A stretch of DNA of 64,000 nucleotides. Origin: Rachicladosporium sp. CCFEE 5018 (lineage: Eukaryota > Ascomycota > Dothideomycetes > Cladosporiales > Cladosporiaceae). The position numbers and the translations under genes were made by a program. The stretch is taken from assembly GCA_002077045.2 (NCBI GenBank), contig KZ111167.1:127304-191303 (forward strand), read 5' to 3'. The notes below the pieces were generated by a model that did not search any database, was not told the DNA's origin, and saw only the letters and a program-made list of their open reading frames with translations. This document shows positions 42,194-53,206 of the stretch, piece after piece (within the stretch, counting starts at the first letter, position 1; every line of letters starts with the position of its first letter).

Positions 42194-42665
42194 GATGTTG
42201 AGAAATGTGAGACCGCGCCAGACAGTATGCAAGTGCCATTGCGACAAACATTAACAAAATGAAGTAGGAATTGTACGAAATCCACTGCAGCGTAAGCGAT
42301 TGCCACTTACTATTTACACCCCTTCATTCTGTAGGCGATGTTGGTGGCTCGGCGCAGATCCCACACAAACCCCTGTCTTGCTGCAGTTGGCGGCGGATAT
42401 CACCTCTCTTGGACTGGCTCGTAGCGTCGGCATTACCGGCATCGTGTGAGGTTTCACGTCTAGTATGGTAATCAACATACGTGAGATGGTCAGAGTGAGA
42501 GCACTTTTAGGCTTCAAGAAGTGAGGTCAGTCGAACTCACAGAGCGACCAGCTACGCAAGCCTTGGCATTCGCCGTGCAAATATGCTAATCGAGACAATC
42601 TATACTCCTTACATCACCCGCAATCCTCTCTTCAAGTGCTTCACCCAGTCTAATCTTCCCCTCTG
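42194..42665. other. Intergenic region between HET gene 2 and MVP1
   Basis: The left part is the HET gene 2 promoter and the right part is 3' of MVP1. No other feature was seen. Confidence 0.35.
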
Positions 42666-44886
42666 TTACTCCCCAACAGGCATCCCCTCAACGCCATCCA
42701 CAAGCGCCCTCCAGCAATCCGCCTGCAGCTCCGCATACTTGACCCGCTCAGACGCCCACTCCTGATGCGCTCTCGAGATCCGCCAGATCATCTGCTGAAA
42801 CGTCACGACTTCATCGCGCACGCACTCTTTGATGAAGATGCTGCGCGCGTGCTGGGAGACGATGGATTGTTTGTCCTGGGTTGAGCGTTAGCGAACAGAA
42901 AGGCGGGGTTTGGAGGAGGGAGAGGATGTGGACGTACGGTGGTGATCGCTGTCTCGACCTTCTCGGCTTCACCCGGTTTCGCGGCGTCGCCTTTGGACTT
43001 GATGGTTTGTAGTTTGGACTCGTTACTGGAGATGCGTTTCTCGAGTTGCGGGATGTTGTCTCGGCTTAGTCGATCTCGTCGCTCGAACAAGTCTCGTAGA
43101 CTGACGAGTCCATCTCGGATACTCTTCAGATCTTCCAAGTAGCCTTCGTCCCATGCACGACTTTCGTCGTCTAGCAGAGCTTGACTTGTGCCTAAATACT
43201 TGGCTGTGGCTTTGATACCTTCGTTCAGTAAGGGCACGTCGTTAGTGTCGATCGCAAACATGTCTGTGGTTGTCTCGGTGATCGATGTGAGGTTCAGTGC
43301 GAAGCGGCCATACTCCGCCGAGATCGCTTCTTTCCGTTTGCAGAGTCGTTCAAGCAGTGTGCAGAGGTTGATATAGAGATCTGCACTCCTGCGAACGCCA
43401 GATCGCACGGTCTCGAAGGTGTCTTGTAGGTTCTGTGGCAGGCTGTCTTCGAGGTTTGGTGGGAGGGCCTTGCCGACGAACTCTTCCTGGACCGAAATCG
43501 TCGCCTGTTTTCGCCAGACAGCGAGTTCCTGAAACTTTTGTTAGCACAATGCCGAATGTTTAGGGCGATTGGGGGGCATGCTTCTACCGTAGGAACTGTG
43601 AGGAACATCACCACCAGCTGCTCCTCTCTCAGCACTGGGTGTCGGACAAGCGCGTTCGCAAATCGAGCCAGCCCTCTTCGGCGCTTCTCAATGAAGAGGC
43701 CGTCCGCAGCAATGTAGTTACCATTGATCGCGACCCTCTTCGGTGGTAGAAGTGGCAGCTGTCGGAACGGGTATCTCTTATGCAAGCAGTCGAGCAGCCA
43801 CACGAAGTCTGAGTACCGCCTGATGACTTTCGAATTGCGTCTGATCGATGAGACCTCATAGTTGCGATGTTGGAACAAGAACATGCCCTCCTTCTCCTCT
43901 AGCATAGCCACTGTTACCGTCTCCTCCGCACCCTTGGACGCAGTGTGTCGAGGTGCGGCGGATCGTCTTGTCGGCGTTACCCCTTCGTCACCGAACCCTT
44001 CGCCATCGCCATCGCCATCTGCGCCACCGAAGCCAGCGGCGCTCGGTGCAGTGTAGCTGTTGGTCGCGCCCCATGATGATCCTGGGTCACCAGCGCTGCT
44101 CGGCACATCGCCGTAGACTCCATTCCCGTTCCCCTCGCTCGGCGCGGCAGCAGTTGTAGTGAATGTACTCGTTGTCCGCTGCGGTTGGGCACTTCCAACA
44201 CCATTTGCGTGATTATGTCCCTTGTGCACATCCGGACTCCCCCAAGGGTCTGCATCTCCAAAGCCACTACCGAAGCCCTTTGAGGCGCCTGTGCTGGTCC
44301 CCAAGTTCTGTGCACCAGGTGCGCTTTGCTGTGGCGCAGCCGGCGGCGCCGGCGAAGCCTTCTTCAGCCCTGGAAGCGAGGGCACCGGCAGCTTCGTCTT
44401 CCGCTCATCGACAGCATCGAGACTCAGCTCTTCGCCCTCCTGGGCAAGGCCGATGAGCGCAAGCAGCACATTGCACTCTCCTCTACCAATGCTCGTCCCC
44501 TCACCCGAGCCACCGGTGACCAATTGCCAGATCCTGTCCTGCTGCTGCTTCCCAATGCCACTCTTTCCCAGCAGGTCCCTCGCCTCCTCACCCTCAATCG
44601 CGCTCCGTCCAGCTGCCAGCGTATCCCATGTATCAACGTAGAGTTCTGGTATCCTGGCGTCTGCAAGAAGTGACTTGACCATACCCGCGCCGCGCCCAGC
44701 CTTCTTCTTCGGCGTGAAGCCAGCCCATGGCGACGAGTCCTCCGGTGAAGCTGGATCGCCGAACATAGACGAGGAGGTCTTTGCGCTGGGTGCCGCGGCA
44801 CTGCCGTCGTCGAACAACGTGGACTTCGCGCCGCCTCCGCTACGAGTGGAGGGCGGAGCGGCATCGTCGTCGCCAAACAGTGACAT
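42666..44886 (-). CDS. MVP1: Sorting nexin Mvp1 (PX-BAR protein)
   Basis: There are three exons, 44886-43588, 43528-42938 and 42875-42666, with introns of 59 and 62 nt, giving 699 residues. Mvp1 binds PI3P on endosomes and promotes retromer-independent recycling and vacuolar sorting. The N-terminus has MSLFGDDDAAPP and an EH-like region (LYVDTWDTLAAGRSAIEGEE; DRIWQLV). The PX domain is at about residues 330-435, with KVIRRYSDFVWLLDCLHKRY and FPFRQ-like PFRQLPLLPPKR. The splice joins TVPT|ELAVWRKQATISVQEEF, typical of the family. The BAR region is helical (KRKEAISAEYGRFALNL; RDNIPQLEKRISSNESKL). Exon 3 adds the conserved end DKQSIVSQHARSIFIKE. A Gly/Ala/Ser-rich low-complexity linker lies at about 200-310. 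Confidence 0.92.
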
Positions 44887-45204
44887 TGTGGATTGCTTTC
44901 AGAGGAGTCAAATGATCAAGCTGAGAAAGACGAGCAGGCAGATGATCAACTATGCGACGCTAATGTTCAATGGATTGTAGGTTGTAGCCTTCAGACTCGA
45001 GATGAATGGAGCTCTCCAGGTTATGGCACAGCTGCGCAGCTCGGACCTCGTGGCAGCCACGCTCGGTAACGTCATGGGCAATCTACGCCAAGGTCTCAAG
45101 AAACTATCGAGAAAGTCATAGGAGATGCAACGATAGTCGCACAAAGAAGCAGCAGAGACCGTGGATTGACGTCAAAGTACCGGGTAGTCTAAGCTAAGGT
45201 CGTG
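44887..45204. other. Intergenic region between MVP1 and the rhomboid gene
   Basis: MVP1 promoter and rhomboid 3' flank, 318 nt. Nothing else was seen. Confidence 0.35.
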
Positions 45205-46728
45205 TCATAACATTCGTGCCACCCCATCCAACCCCATCCCAAACAAATCCCTCCTACTCGTCCCGTTCCCTGTGCTCGTAGGCGTAAAGTTAAGATTACC
45301 AACATTACACCAATCCGTCCCTCCAGTCTTGATGGGCAAACAGCTCAAATACTTGCACCAGCCACACCCAGTCCTCCACAGATAGAAGTTCTTGAGTAGC
45401 AGAATGAAGCCCACTAGCGCGCCAATCAAGCAAAACGCTCGGACAGCCCACCAAGCCCACCATACGCCTCGCCGATCCTGGAAGAACTGCAGCGGTTGCT
45501 TGATGAAGCCTCGGAGTCCTTCGTCGGCGTCTGCGGTGGCGTGGCGGGACGTGACGCCGGAGTATGAGGGGTTGTGGAGGGAGGTTCGGCGCGCGATTGT
45601 AGTCGGGGAGCGGAGAATGCAGATGCCTAGCACGAGACCCATGCAGAAGCCGCCGATGTGGCTGAAGTTGTCGAGGCCGGGGAGTAAGCCGAGGACGAAT
45701 GCTATACAAACGTCCAGGACAATGAAGAGAAGGTCTTTGATAGGAGACTTGCGTTCAGACCAAGTGTAAAGTAAGTCCAGGAGCGTGATGGCCAGGATGC
45801 CAAACAGCGAGCCAGAGCAACCGCAGGATGCGATGCCGGTTGCTGCGAAGTTCCCACCAAGCACAAAGCCGAAGATGCCAGCTGCGAAGTAGACAAGCGC
45901 GAACCGCACACTCCCAATCAGCTGCTCCACGTCCCTTCCCAGCGTCATCTGCAAAAGCAGATTGAACCCGATATGTATAATCCCCGCATGCAGAAAGATC
46001 GGCACAATGAACCTCCACCACTGATTCGGCGCCGGACTGTCCATCACACTCCCACCCACATGCGGATTTGGCACCCCAGAGAAGCCACACAGATCGCTCA
46101 AACTGCAGCTCACGCTATCCCCCGTAGTCGCCGTGGCATTCGGACAAGGCCACATGATCTCCAGACTCGCGTTCTGCACATTCGGCATGTTGTGCATGCA
46201 GGGCACGTATCTCGCTCCCATATTGATGAGTAAGTAGGGTGAGGGTCCGATCATTGGGTTGAACGAGGGGTGGATCTCGATCGGAGTTTTGGTGAGTATG
46301 CCGTTCTTGATCAGCTCCGCGATGAAGACTACGAGTTGGACGAAGGTGAGAACAAAGCAGACATATGTGACTTTTCCCTTGAACCAGCGATCTCGTCTTC
46401 TGCTTCGCCCGCTCTTCGCATCTCGAACGAAGGGGTCGTCGTGGGGTGGAGGCTCCAGGATCGGAGCCACGCTGGCTGTAGAGTCATGTTTCTTCTGCCT
46501 GCGGTCTAGGGGTATGTTGTTGCGCTCGTCGAAGGGGTTCGAGGGGTATTGGTGGACGCCGTCTGAGCTCTGCGAGGGATTGCGGGAGTAGCCGTACTGT
46601 CGATCGTCGAAGGGAGAGGTAGAGGGTAGTGGTCGTGAGGAAGAGTCCGCTCGCCATTCATTAGGGTGTGCACTGTTGTCGTAGTCGTTCCGCGCGTAGG
46701 GGTCGTGATAGTAGTTGTTGGCGGCCAT
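45205..46728 (-). CDS. Rhomboid-family intramembrane serine protease
   Basis: This is a single-exon gene of 507 residues with a long hydrophilic N-terminus (about 1-125, Asn/Asp/Ser/Arg-rich, cytosolic) followed by about seven hydrophobic segments. Rhomboid signatures are HAGIIHIGFNLLLQMTLG (conserved His and Asn of TM2), GCSGSLFGI with the catalytic Ser in TM4, and NFSHIGGFCMGL with the catalytic His in TM6. The loop before TM2 is extended and contains several Cys (YVPCMHNMPN; CSLSDLCGFSG). The architecture resembles eukaryotic secretory-pathway rhomboids rather than the mitochondrial Pcp1/PARL group, since no presequence is present. Substrates are unknown. It is divergent from the RAVE subunit gene. 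Confidence 0.88.
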   Translation of the reverse strand: MAANNYYHDPYARNDYDNSAHPNEWRADSSSRPLPSTSPFDDRQYGYSRNPSQSSDGVHQYPSNPFDERNNIPLDRRQKKHDSTASVAPILEPPPHDDPFVRDAKSGRSRRRDRWFKGKVTYVCFVLTFVQLVVFIAELIKNGILTKTPIEIHPSFNPMIGPSPYLLINMGARYVPCMHNMPNVQNASLEIMWPCPNATATTGDSVSCSLSDLCGFSGVPNPHVGGSVMDSPAPNQWWRFIVPIFLHAGIIHIGFNLLLQMTLGRDVEQLIGSVRFALVYFAAGIFGFVLGGNFAATGIASCGCSGSLFGILAITLLDLLYTWSERKSPIKDLLFIVLDVCIAFVLGLLPGLDNFSHIGGFCMGLVLGICILRSPTTIARRTSLHNPSYSGVTSRHATADADEGLRGFIKQPLQFFQDRRGVWWAWWAVRAFCLIGALVGFILLLKNFYLWRTGCGWCKYLSCLPIKTGGTDWCNVGNLNFTPTSTGNGTSRRDLFGMGLDGVARML

Positions 46729-47175
46729 TGCGCCGGTCTCTGATGTGAGCGCAAAATGCTGTACTGGTTCAGGTCCTTCTCTTTGTTCTGTTCAACCACT
46801 CGATGCGATCCCTCAGTTACTACGAAGCCGCGTGTTTCAGACGACTTGACAGTGCTTGCTCAGTGACGGCCGCTGAAGAAGTTCGAGGAGAATGCCGAAG
46901 AGCCTGTGCTTTGTAGGCGAAGGCAAGGTATTTGGATGTATACTTCTATATGTTGATCTTGTATTACTCAGGAGGTGGAGGTGTAATAGCAAGGCTGTCA
47001 ATAATGTTGACAGCGGGAGAGCATGATGTGGCTGTGCAGCGGCTGCTCACGCAACTCAATGCACGATCCTTGCAGCGATCAACTAGCCCTATATGCGGCT
47101 AGGATGTCGTGAGAGCGACCATACCAAGATCTCGGCGACAGAATCATCGGTAATCGAGCTAGCACGCAAGTGATC
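46729..47175. promoter_or_regulatory. Bidirectional promoter region, rhomboid and RAV2
   Basis: 447 nt between divergent starts. No specific motif recognised. Confidence 0.4.
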
Positions 47176-48114
47176 ATGTCGACTCTCGCGTGGCCGCCCA
47201 TCGCAAGTCATGACCTGACAAGAGAGCTCGAAGCGACCAATGCCCGAGAGCTGGCCTGGTTGCTGGTCTCCCTTCAGGACACTCTCGCCTCTCTTAAATC
47301 GGGTCTGGAAGAGTGTGCAGCTTTACTGGCGCCTCAGGAGCCCGGCTCTACACTCGTACTGTCATCACTCCGGAGTGAGAGCCTCAAAGGCTACATCACC
47401 CGTGTAGGGACTCGAATCGTCAAAGGGGATATCCAGTTACGTTTGCCATCTCTACCTCCACCGAAAGGCCAGCCTGCATATCGTCTATCAGTCTCATCAC
47501 TTCCTACAGCACCAACAATCGTCCTCGAGCAACTCAAGACCGCTCGCACCCTCATCAATGCATGCCTAGACGTGGTAGACGCCACTCGCTGGACCGGGGA
47601 TGCAGGAAACGCAGACTTCATCTCAGGCCAGATCCGACTGCTCCACGAGAATATCCAGGAAGCCAAAGGAGCTCTCAAAGGCTGGTCCGACGGCCACAAG
47701 TCATGGTCAGATGACTCGCTCGAGCCTGCAACGTTCGATCCACCTCTGCCCGCAAATCTGTCACTTCATCTATCGATCTCAGAAGCTGCGATAGTCCTTC
47801 ATGTGCGGACTGTGGGAGGCACAGATGCTCATACTGGCACGAATACGCCACTCTCTGCGCCTAGTGGACTGTCATTCCGGGAGCGCTTCACGACTGCATT
47901 CACTGGAGGCAAACCTGTGTTTCATGATGAGGCACATCAAGCATTTACCTTTCGCGGTCAGGAAGTGAGAGTGAGAGACAAGGTACGAGTCGAGAGTGCG
48001 GATCCCAGCTTAATGGCTGCAATGGCCAAGCTGGGTGCTCTGGAGCGGAATGTGGCGCTGTCAAGGCGCGCGCTGCACGTGGTCATGGGCAAGGAGGATG
48101 AAGACGAGACCTGA
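47176..48114 (+). CDS. RAV2: RAVE complex subunit 2 / Rogdi-like protein
   Basis: This is a single-exon gene of 312 residues from MSTLAWPPI. RAVE reassembles V1 and Vo sectors of the vacuolar H+-ATPase; Rav2 is the fungal counterpart of metazoan Rogdi. The N-terminal helical region (RELEATNARELAWLLVSLQD) followed by GLEECAALL and, later, RLSVSSLPTAPTIVLEQLKT, FISGQIRLLHENIQEAKGAL and PPLPANLSLHLSISEAAIVL follows the Rogdi pattern. The C-terminal KLGALERNVALSRRALHVVM is also expected. Length agrees with the family (about 290-350). Assignment rests on remembered pattern rather than on a catalytic motif. Confidence 0.72.
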   Translation: MSTLAWPPIASHDLTRELEATNARELAWLLVSLQDTLASLKSGLEECAALLAPQEPGSTLVLSSLRSESLKGYITRVGTRIVKGDIQLRLPSLPPPKGQPAYRLSVSSLPTAPTIVLEQLKTARTLINACLDVVDATRWTGDAGNADFISGQIRLLHENIQEAKGALKGWSDGHKSWSDDSLEPATFDPPLPANLSLHLSISEAAIVLHVRTVGGTDAHTGTNTPLSAPSGLSFRERFTTAFTGGKPVFHDEAHQAFTFRGQEVRVRDKVRVESADPSLMAAMAKLGALERNVALSRRALHVVMGKEDEDET

Positions 48115-48560
48115 TAGAGTATGGCAGGAACTTGCTGCCACATATCTCTGTCGCAGTGTGATGGTCTGCTGCAAGCTTACCAACCCGGCCAAATACAGCA
48201 GCGCTGAGTGAGTCAAAGACCGTGCTTTCCGCATCTGAGACCTCGACCTTGCAGCGAATGCAAGCAACGTGGCTACCCTCATCTCAAGGCGCGAGGCGCA
48301 TCCATTCAATCTTTATCCCTGCCAAGACATGCATGCAAACTTAGCATGTTCATATCATGAGCGGTCCTGATGCCTGATGCTGATCGCCGACTGCCTACCC
48401 TCACAAACATGGGCCGCGAAGGTCACATATATCGGCGCGTTGGCCTAGTCTGCCGGCTGGCTGAGCACTCTGTCACCCTACTCACGCCTCAACATCTGCC
48501 GGGAGGACTCCAGATACTCTTCTCCTGGCACTTCGGTTACCGGACTATCCATTGCCAAAG
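48115..48560. other. Intergenic region right of RAV2
   Basis: No gene or repeat was recognised. Confidence 0.3.
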
Positions 48561-49832
48561 ATGCCTCGCATACTACGCAGCGGCCGACGGTACGGCTCCG
48601 ATGAGGAATCGAGCACCCAGCGGTCGAATTATGACTTATGTAGCTCTCAAGATAGTGACGACGCCGAGGGGTCCGATGTGGTGCTCCATGGCGACGTCAG
48701 CGATGAGGATGATGAGTATACTTGATAGTCTGGGAGGGCTTCACGATCGCCGAGCTCCGCGGCTACAAGCGAATTAATTGGTCGCCAGCCACCGTGACCG
48801 CTCTCCTCCGGCACGCCGCAGCTTATCGATATAGCGCAGGATGCATGCCGAAGGTCAATACCTTCCTGCACCTAGCTGGGGAGGTTGGCGTCCCCACTGA
48901 GTACGGCAAGGAGTGCTGTGAAGGCGCCCTCCGGAGACTTGCCACACTTATCACCAATCGCATCAACGACAAGTCTTTGAATCCTGCAATGCTCACTTCC
49001 AAAGGCAGTCTCGAGACACGCACTTGTACTTGGGCCACGTTCACCACAGCAGTCATTGCTAACGATCCGGACTTTACCCACACAGGTTGTTGACTCGGTC
49101 TGGTTGGGCAGGCACTTCCTCGCTACTGGGGAGAGCCGCCATCCTCCATTGCTGGGCTCAGGGCTGTCAGAGAAAAGCTTGGTGAGGGAAGCCATGAGTG
49201 TGTTGGTGAAAGGAATGTACTTCAAGCAGTGCAAGCCTTTAGACTTCCAGCCGACCCCACCTCCCGAAAACCAAGCATTCACGTCTCCCAAGACATTTCA
49301 CACGGCTACAGCCTCCGCAGCACCTTTGCAGTTGATCACGCCGCCATCGACCATCGTATCGTCCCGCACTGCGACTCCCGCCACGCGGTCTCCGGCGATG
49401 AAGGCCATCAAGTCCACTGTTACTATCAACGTGCTGGTGACACCCCCACCCCGTACAACCGGAGACACTGATGTCGAGCCTGGAGCTCCGGGCGATAGTC
49501 TCCGGCGCTGCTGCAAGATGACCAAGGATCTGCTCACTCAAGGCAACGATGCTCTTGACCGTTCTAATGACCCTGCGAGCGACATCCCAGCCGGCCTTGT
49601 GGATAAGCTGCCGCATCACACCATCCAGGCGAACAAACGTATCGGGAAGTGGCTTCGCAGCAACACTGGTCAAAGCAATCCTAATGCTGAGTCGGCGGAC
49701 TCTGGCAGCACGTTCCCGGGTGTTGACGTACCAACGCCATCACATTCTGATGTCAGCACAGTTCCGGATATTGACGTGCCTACCCCATCGCATTCAGATG
49801 CCGACTCCTGGGACGGCGATGCAGTGGAGTAG
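48561..49832 (+). pseudogene. Frame-disrupted coding-like region of unknown family
   Basis: There are three successive open stretches on one strand. The first is 48561-48725 (MPRILRSGRRYGSDEESS.. then TGA). The second is 48722-49093 in another frame (FTIAELRGYKRINWSPATVT; GEVGVPTEYGKECCEGALRR). The third is 49056-49832 in the first frame (VVDSVWLGRHFLATGESRHP; LVREAMSVLVKGMYFKQCKP), ending in a duplicated DVPTPSHSD repeat with a 48-nt period. No GT..AG pair of reasonable size joins them. Possible explanations are a decaying gene, sequencing errors, or an intron layout I could not see. I recognise no family. Confidence 0.4.
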
Positions 49833-50346
49833 ATTAGGTACTTCATGGTGCTTCGCGGTGGGGATCTTGCGCGTGTGCTGACTGCGAGACAGACATTATT
49901 TGAACGCATCGGATGTCGTTGACGCTCTGAGAAGATTGAAAGGTTCCCTTTCTTTGCGTTCTTTGAACTTTTCGGCCTCTGAAGGGACAGTACTGCGAAG
50001 CAGCGTTCGTGCGAAGGGGGACAGGCCTGGCCTATTCGACTTCGATGCGCAAAAGCTGCGCCTAATCATCAAGTGCGTACCTGTTGGGTATGAAGAGGAT
50101 ATGTAGGCTGTATCGATGTAAACCATGTGTCCGTCATCAGGTACTTGCCACATTTCAGAGCTCGTACGTAAATGCCACAGAAGTGAGAGTTCAGCACTTC
50201 ACTTCACTTGACTGAGCGGGCCGCACCGTCTCACTCGAGTGCTCGATAATATGTAGCCGCGAACAAGATACATGCTATGCTTGACTCCTCCATCCCAGCG
50301 CATCTGCTACAACCTGCTACGTTGCGTCGCCACTTAATCGAACAGC
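49833..50346. other. Intergenic region
   Basis: A short plus-strand open stretch (49902-50106, DVVDALRRLKGSLSLRSLNF) might belong to the disrupted region on its left. Otherwise nothing. Confidence 0.25.
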
Positions 50347-50733
50347 ATGTCACTCGTCAATAACATAACGCGAGAATCGGCGCTCGCAGCGAACCACGAA
50401 GAGCTCGACCATCGCCTCTCACGGTGCAACAGCGTTATCCAGCAGCTTCTCACAGAAGCCGAGGCGGCGCTCAAGTCTGCGCCAGACGATCCAGAGCAAG
50501 CCCGTGAGCTGGCGGTGCAGCAGCTGCGCCAGCAGCTCACCACGCTCTTGCCTTCCGGCCGCGTATCGCATGGCCACAGTCGCATGGCTCAAGCAGTAGC
50601 CCCGTCCCGATCGAATATAGCATGTTATGCCCGTTGCGAAGACAAACCTTTGACGTTCACCCCTCCGGAGCACAATGCCTGCGCACATGCGCGGAAATCC
50701 GCTGCCCCAAGACTGGAGATCCACGGTTTGTAG
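50347..50733 (+). CDS. Small hypothetical protein with helical N-terminal half
   Basis: ATG-started ORF of 128 residues. The first 75 residues look coding and helical, with heptad-like spacing (LAANHEELDHRLSRCNSVIQ; ARELAVQQLRQQLTTLL). The rest is low quality and may instead be intron or 3' UTR after a GT near 50564. No family recognised. Confidence 0.35.
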   Translation: MSLVNNITRESALAANHEELDHRLSRCNSVIQQLLTEAEAALKSAPDDPEQARELAVQQLRQQLTTLLPSGRVSHGHSRMAQAVAPSRSNIACYARCEDKPLTFTPPEHNACAHARKSAAPRLEIHGL

Positions 50734-51216
50734 CCGCTGCAACTTTGTGAGGCTGCGCATGCTGACAGCGTGTGTAGGTAGATGCACCTTGAGCATGCAC
50801 AGCGGCACGCAACGTCCCACCCACGTCTCCGCGAAGCGTCGGGAACCAGTGGCCCATGGCGTGCATCGTCTGTTCGGCATGGAGAAGCGGTGGCTGTTGT
50901 GATGGGTCCAATTGGCCGCTGTGTGATGGTGCCGTTGCGCAGAACACCTTAGAAGCATGACTATGTGCCAGTGCAGGAACAGATCCGCACACTTTGACTG
51001 GATCGAGTGCTCCGCTATTGGCCATCTTAGCGTACATGGTAGCCTGATGATGGCAAGACCAGTGCGGCGTGCCTGCTCTGCGATGTATGATCGAAGGAGG
51101 TCATGGAGATGGAGCAATTGCGTAGACCATGCATTGCTAAAAGGCGCTACGAGAGATAGTCAAAACGAAACAGCAGAAACGATACATTACCTCCTTCCGA
51201 ACAGCCCCTTCATTAT
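50734..51216. other. Intergenic region
   Basis: Open stretches on the minus strand are antisense shadows. No supportable gene. Confidence 0.3.
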
Positions 51217-51804
51217 CTAACCCGCCTTCCCAACAACGCCCTTCGCCTCTCTGCCACCGTTTTCCTGCCACTTCCTCCCATTGACCAGCACCCTCGGCCT
51301 CTCGACCTCCTCCCATTTCTTCTCGTCTGAGCCCGAGCTGCTAGGCCGAGACTCAGCCAGTGCCTCGAGAATCGTCTGTGTACGTTCTAGCGAGTGCTCT
51401 AAAGCGTCTTCGCGTGCTCGGTAAGCGGCTTCCCACTGCCTTTGCAGCGCGAATTCTGCGCTGCCATGGCGGTTCAGTGGACTGGGGTCAATCGAAGCCG
51501 CAGCGAGAGACGCCTCGGCCTCGGCCACAGCTAGGGCGTTTCTTGCGATCGCTGCGTCAGCTCGCGCTGCTTCCTCATCAAGCGGCGTTGTTGCAGCAGC
51601 TCTCCAGGCGTTCGACTCAGTTCTCACACAGGCCTGCATCATCTGGTCAGTCACAGTCTCGCTGCTTGGCTCATCGGCTAGGACTGTGGCGATGGAGTCC
51701 CTGCTTGCGAGGGCTTTCTCAGCTCGTAACGCCGCCGTTATCGCTACTACACGTGCGGACTCGCCGTCGCCTTGTACGACTCGGGGCTTGTTCGCTGCTG
51801 GCAA
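51217..51804 (-). CDS. Hypothetical Ala/Glu-rich helical protein
   Basis: ORF of 195 residues, MPAANKPRVVQGDGESARVV, then Ala-rich amphipathic helices (AARADAAIARNALAVAEAEA; QRQWEAAYRAREDALEHSLE), ending basic with GREAKGVVGKAG. The composition (regular Ala/Arg/Glu helices, no stops, synonymous-looking third-position GC) supports real coding. A CAG just upstream of the ATG could be a splice acceptor, so an extra 5' exon is possible. No family recognised. Confidence 0.45.
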   Translation of the reverse strand: MPAANKPRVVQGDGESARVVAITAALRAEKALASRDSIATVLADEPSSETVTDQMMQACVRTESNAWRAAATTPLDEEAARADAAIARNALAVAEAEASLAAASIDPSPLNRHGSAEFALQRQWEAAYRAREDALEHSLERTQTILEALAESRPSSSGSDEKKWEEVERPRVLVNGRKWQENGGREAKGVVGKAG

Positions 51805-53206
51805 GCTGGAGGAGGTTTTAGGGGGTCGACGGAAGGGATTGCGGGGGTGTGCCGGCCATGTTTGGAGGATGTGTGCAATGCGTGGTGTGAAGAGTCGGAT
51901 GCAGAACGTCGTGATGGATGCAAGGAGGTCGTGCTGTTCTTCGTGGATTCAAACAGGATCGTCAGACTCGACAGCGAGCTATGTCGAGCCCGATAGCACC
52001 TATTATTCTTGAGCATGGCTGGCATTTCCAGTCCATTGTTCCCACTCCCACGCTGCCGGATCGTTAGAGATTGTGATATAGCGCTGACAAAGAAAGAACA
52101 TGGGAAGATCAAAGGGAAACTCGGTGTTGGACATCGTCCCAATGATATCCGGTCTTTGTCTTCGAGGCACCCGACCTTTCATGACCGTACCAAGGGACTA
52201 TTGATCTGCCGAAGTGGCAGCGAGAGTACTGAGCAATGGTCACGGCAGCTGCTATTGCATTTACAGAGGCATGTATTGTGCACTCTGCAGCACGTGGAGA
52301 TAGATTTCTGTAGCACTACGGCGGTCATGAATGGGCCGAAGTCGAGAGAGCCTGACTTGCTGATGTTTGCAATGCGCGCATCTCGACAGTCTCTCGTGTA
52401 CGTGCGCCGGGCATGTACATGAATGAATCGTCTGCCGGCGTACGTTGGTGACACTGGATAGAAGACGAGTGAAGTCAGCACAGTGGAGCCCAGGAACGTG
52501 TCGCCAGGGGCAAGTGACAGAGTTTCAAGCTAGTGATGAAACCCTGCACACATGCACCTCGAAATACAAGCGTTTGGCAGCATCTTGTCCAGTGCATTCG
52601 TGCAAGTGGTGGTAACGAAAGTTTCGAGTACGCGCTCATGTTGTCATTCTGTCCGTACGTACGATTGAGAGAGGTGTCAGAGTATCAGATACTATGGTAA
52701 GCGAGCATTCGGCAATAATCACATTCACGAATCGGCGCTAGCTCAGCAGAAAGAGGGCCGTACGTCGCTCCTTCCCCAGTGCTCCCTTCGCTCGCGCGCC
52801 TACCCACGTTGCACACATCCGTACTGTACCACCACAACGACATCACCGGACCACCACACTCGTTCACACAATCACTCATTGCACTCCCCTTGCAGCCTGG
52901 TGCTAGCGACGTCCACTCATTACTTATAAGAGCCTACTCGAAGGGCGCATACACCGGCTTTGCGCAATCTTACGCGCCGTTGGATTCGAACGGAGTGCAA
53001 ACGCAGTGCCCAGGACCTGGTGTAGAAGAGGAAGGCTCGAGAAGGACAAGGAAGCCCGCGGTGGTCAACGTCACGCCGCAAGATCCGCAACACTGCGCAC
53101 AAACACATTCACCTTACTCAAATCCGCCTGGCCTCATACGCGACCCCATTTACGACCGCGCGCATATACACGCTTTATACCTCAAACAACACATCACTAC
53201 ACCAAC
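51805..53206. other. Gene-poor region upstream of the GPI-protein gene
   Basis: About 1.4 kb. Several short ORFs show no family-like sequence. An open frame at 52779-53414 overlaps the start of the GPI-protein gene in another frame and is judged a shadow. The right end must carry that gene's promoter. Confidence 0.35.

Noticed and set aside
49900..50106. Short plus-strand ORF (68 codons) with helical look
   Set aside because: No start context, no conserved motif, and it may simply continue the disrupted region to its left; not reported as a gene.
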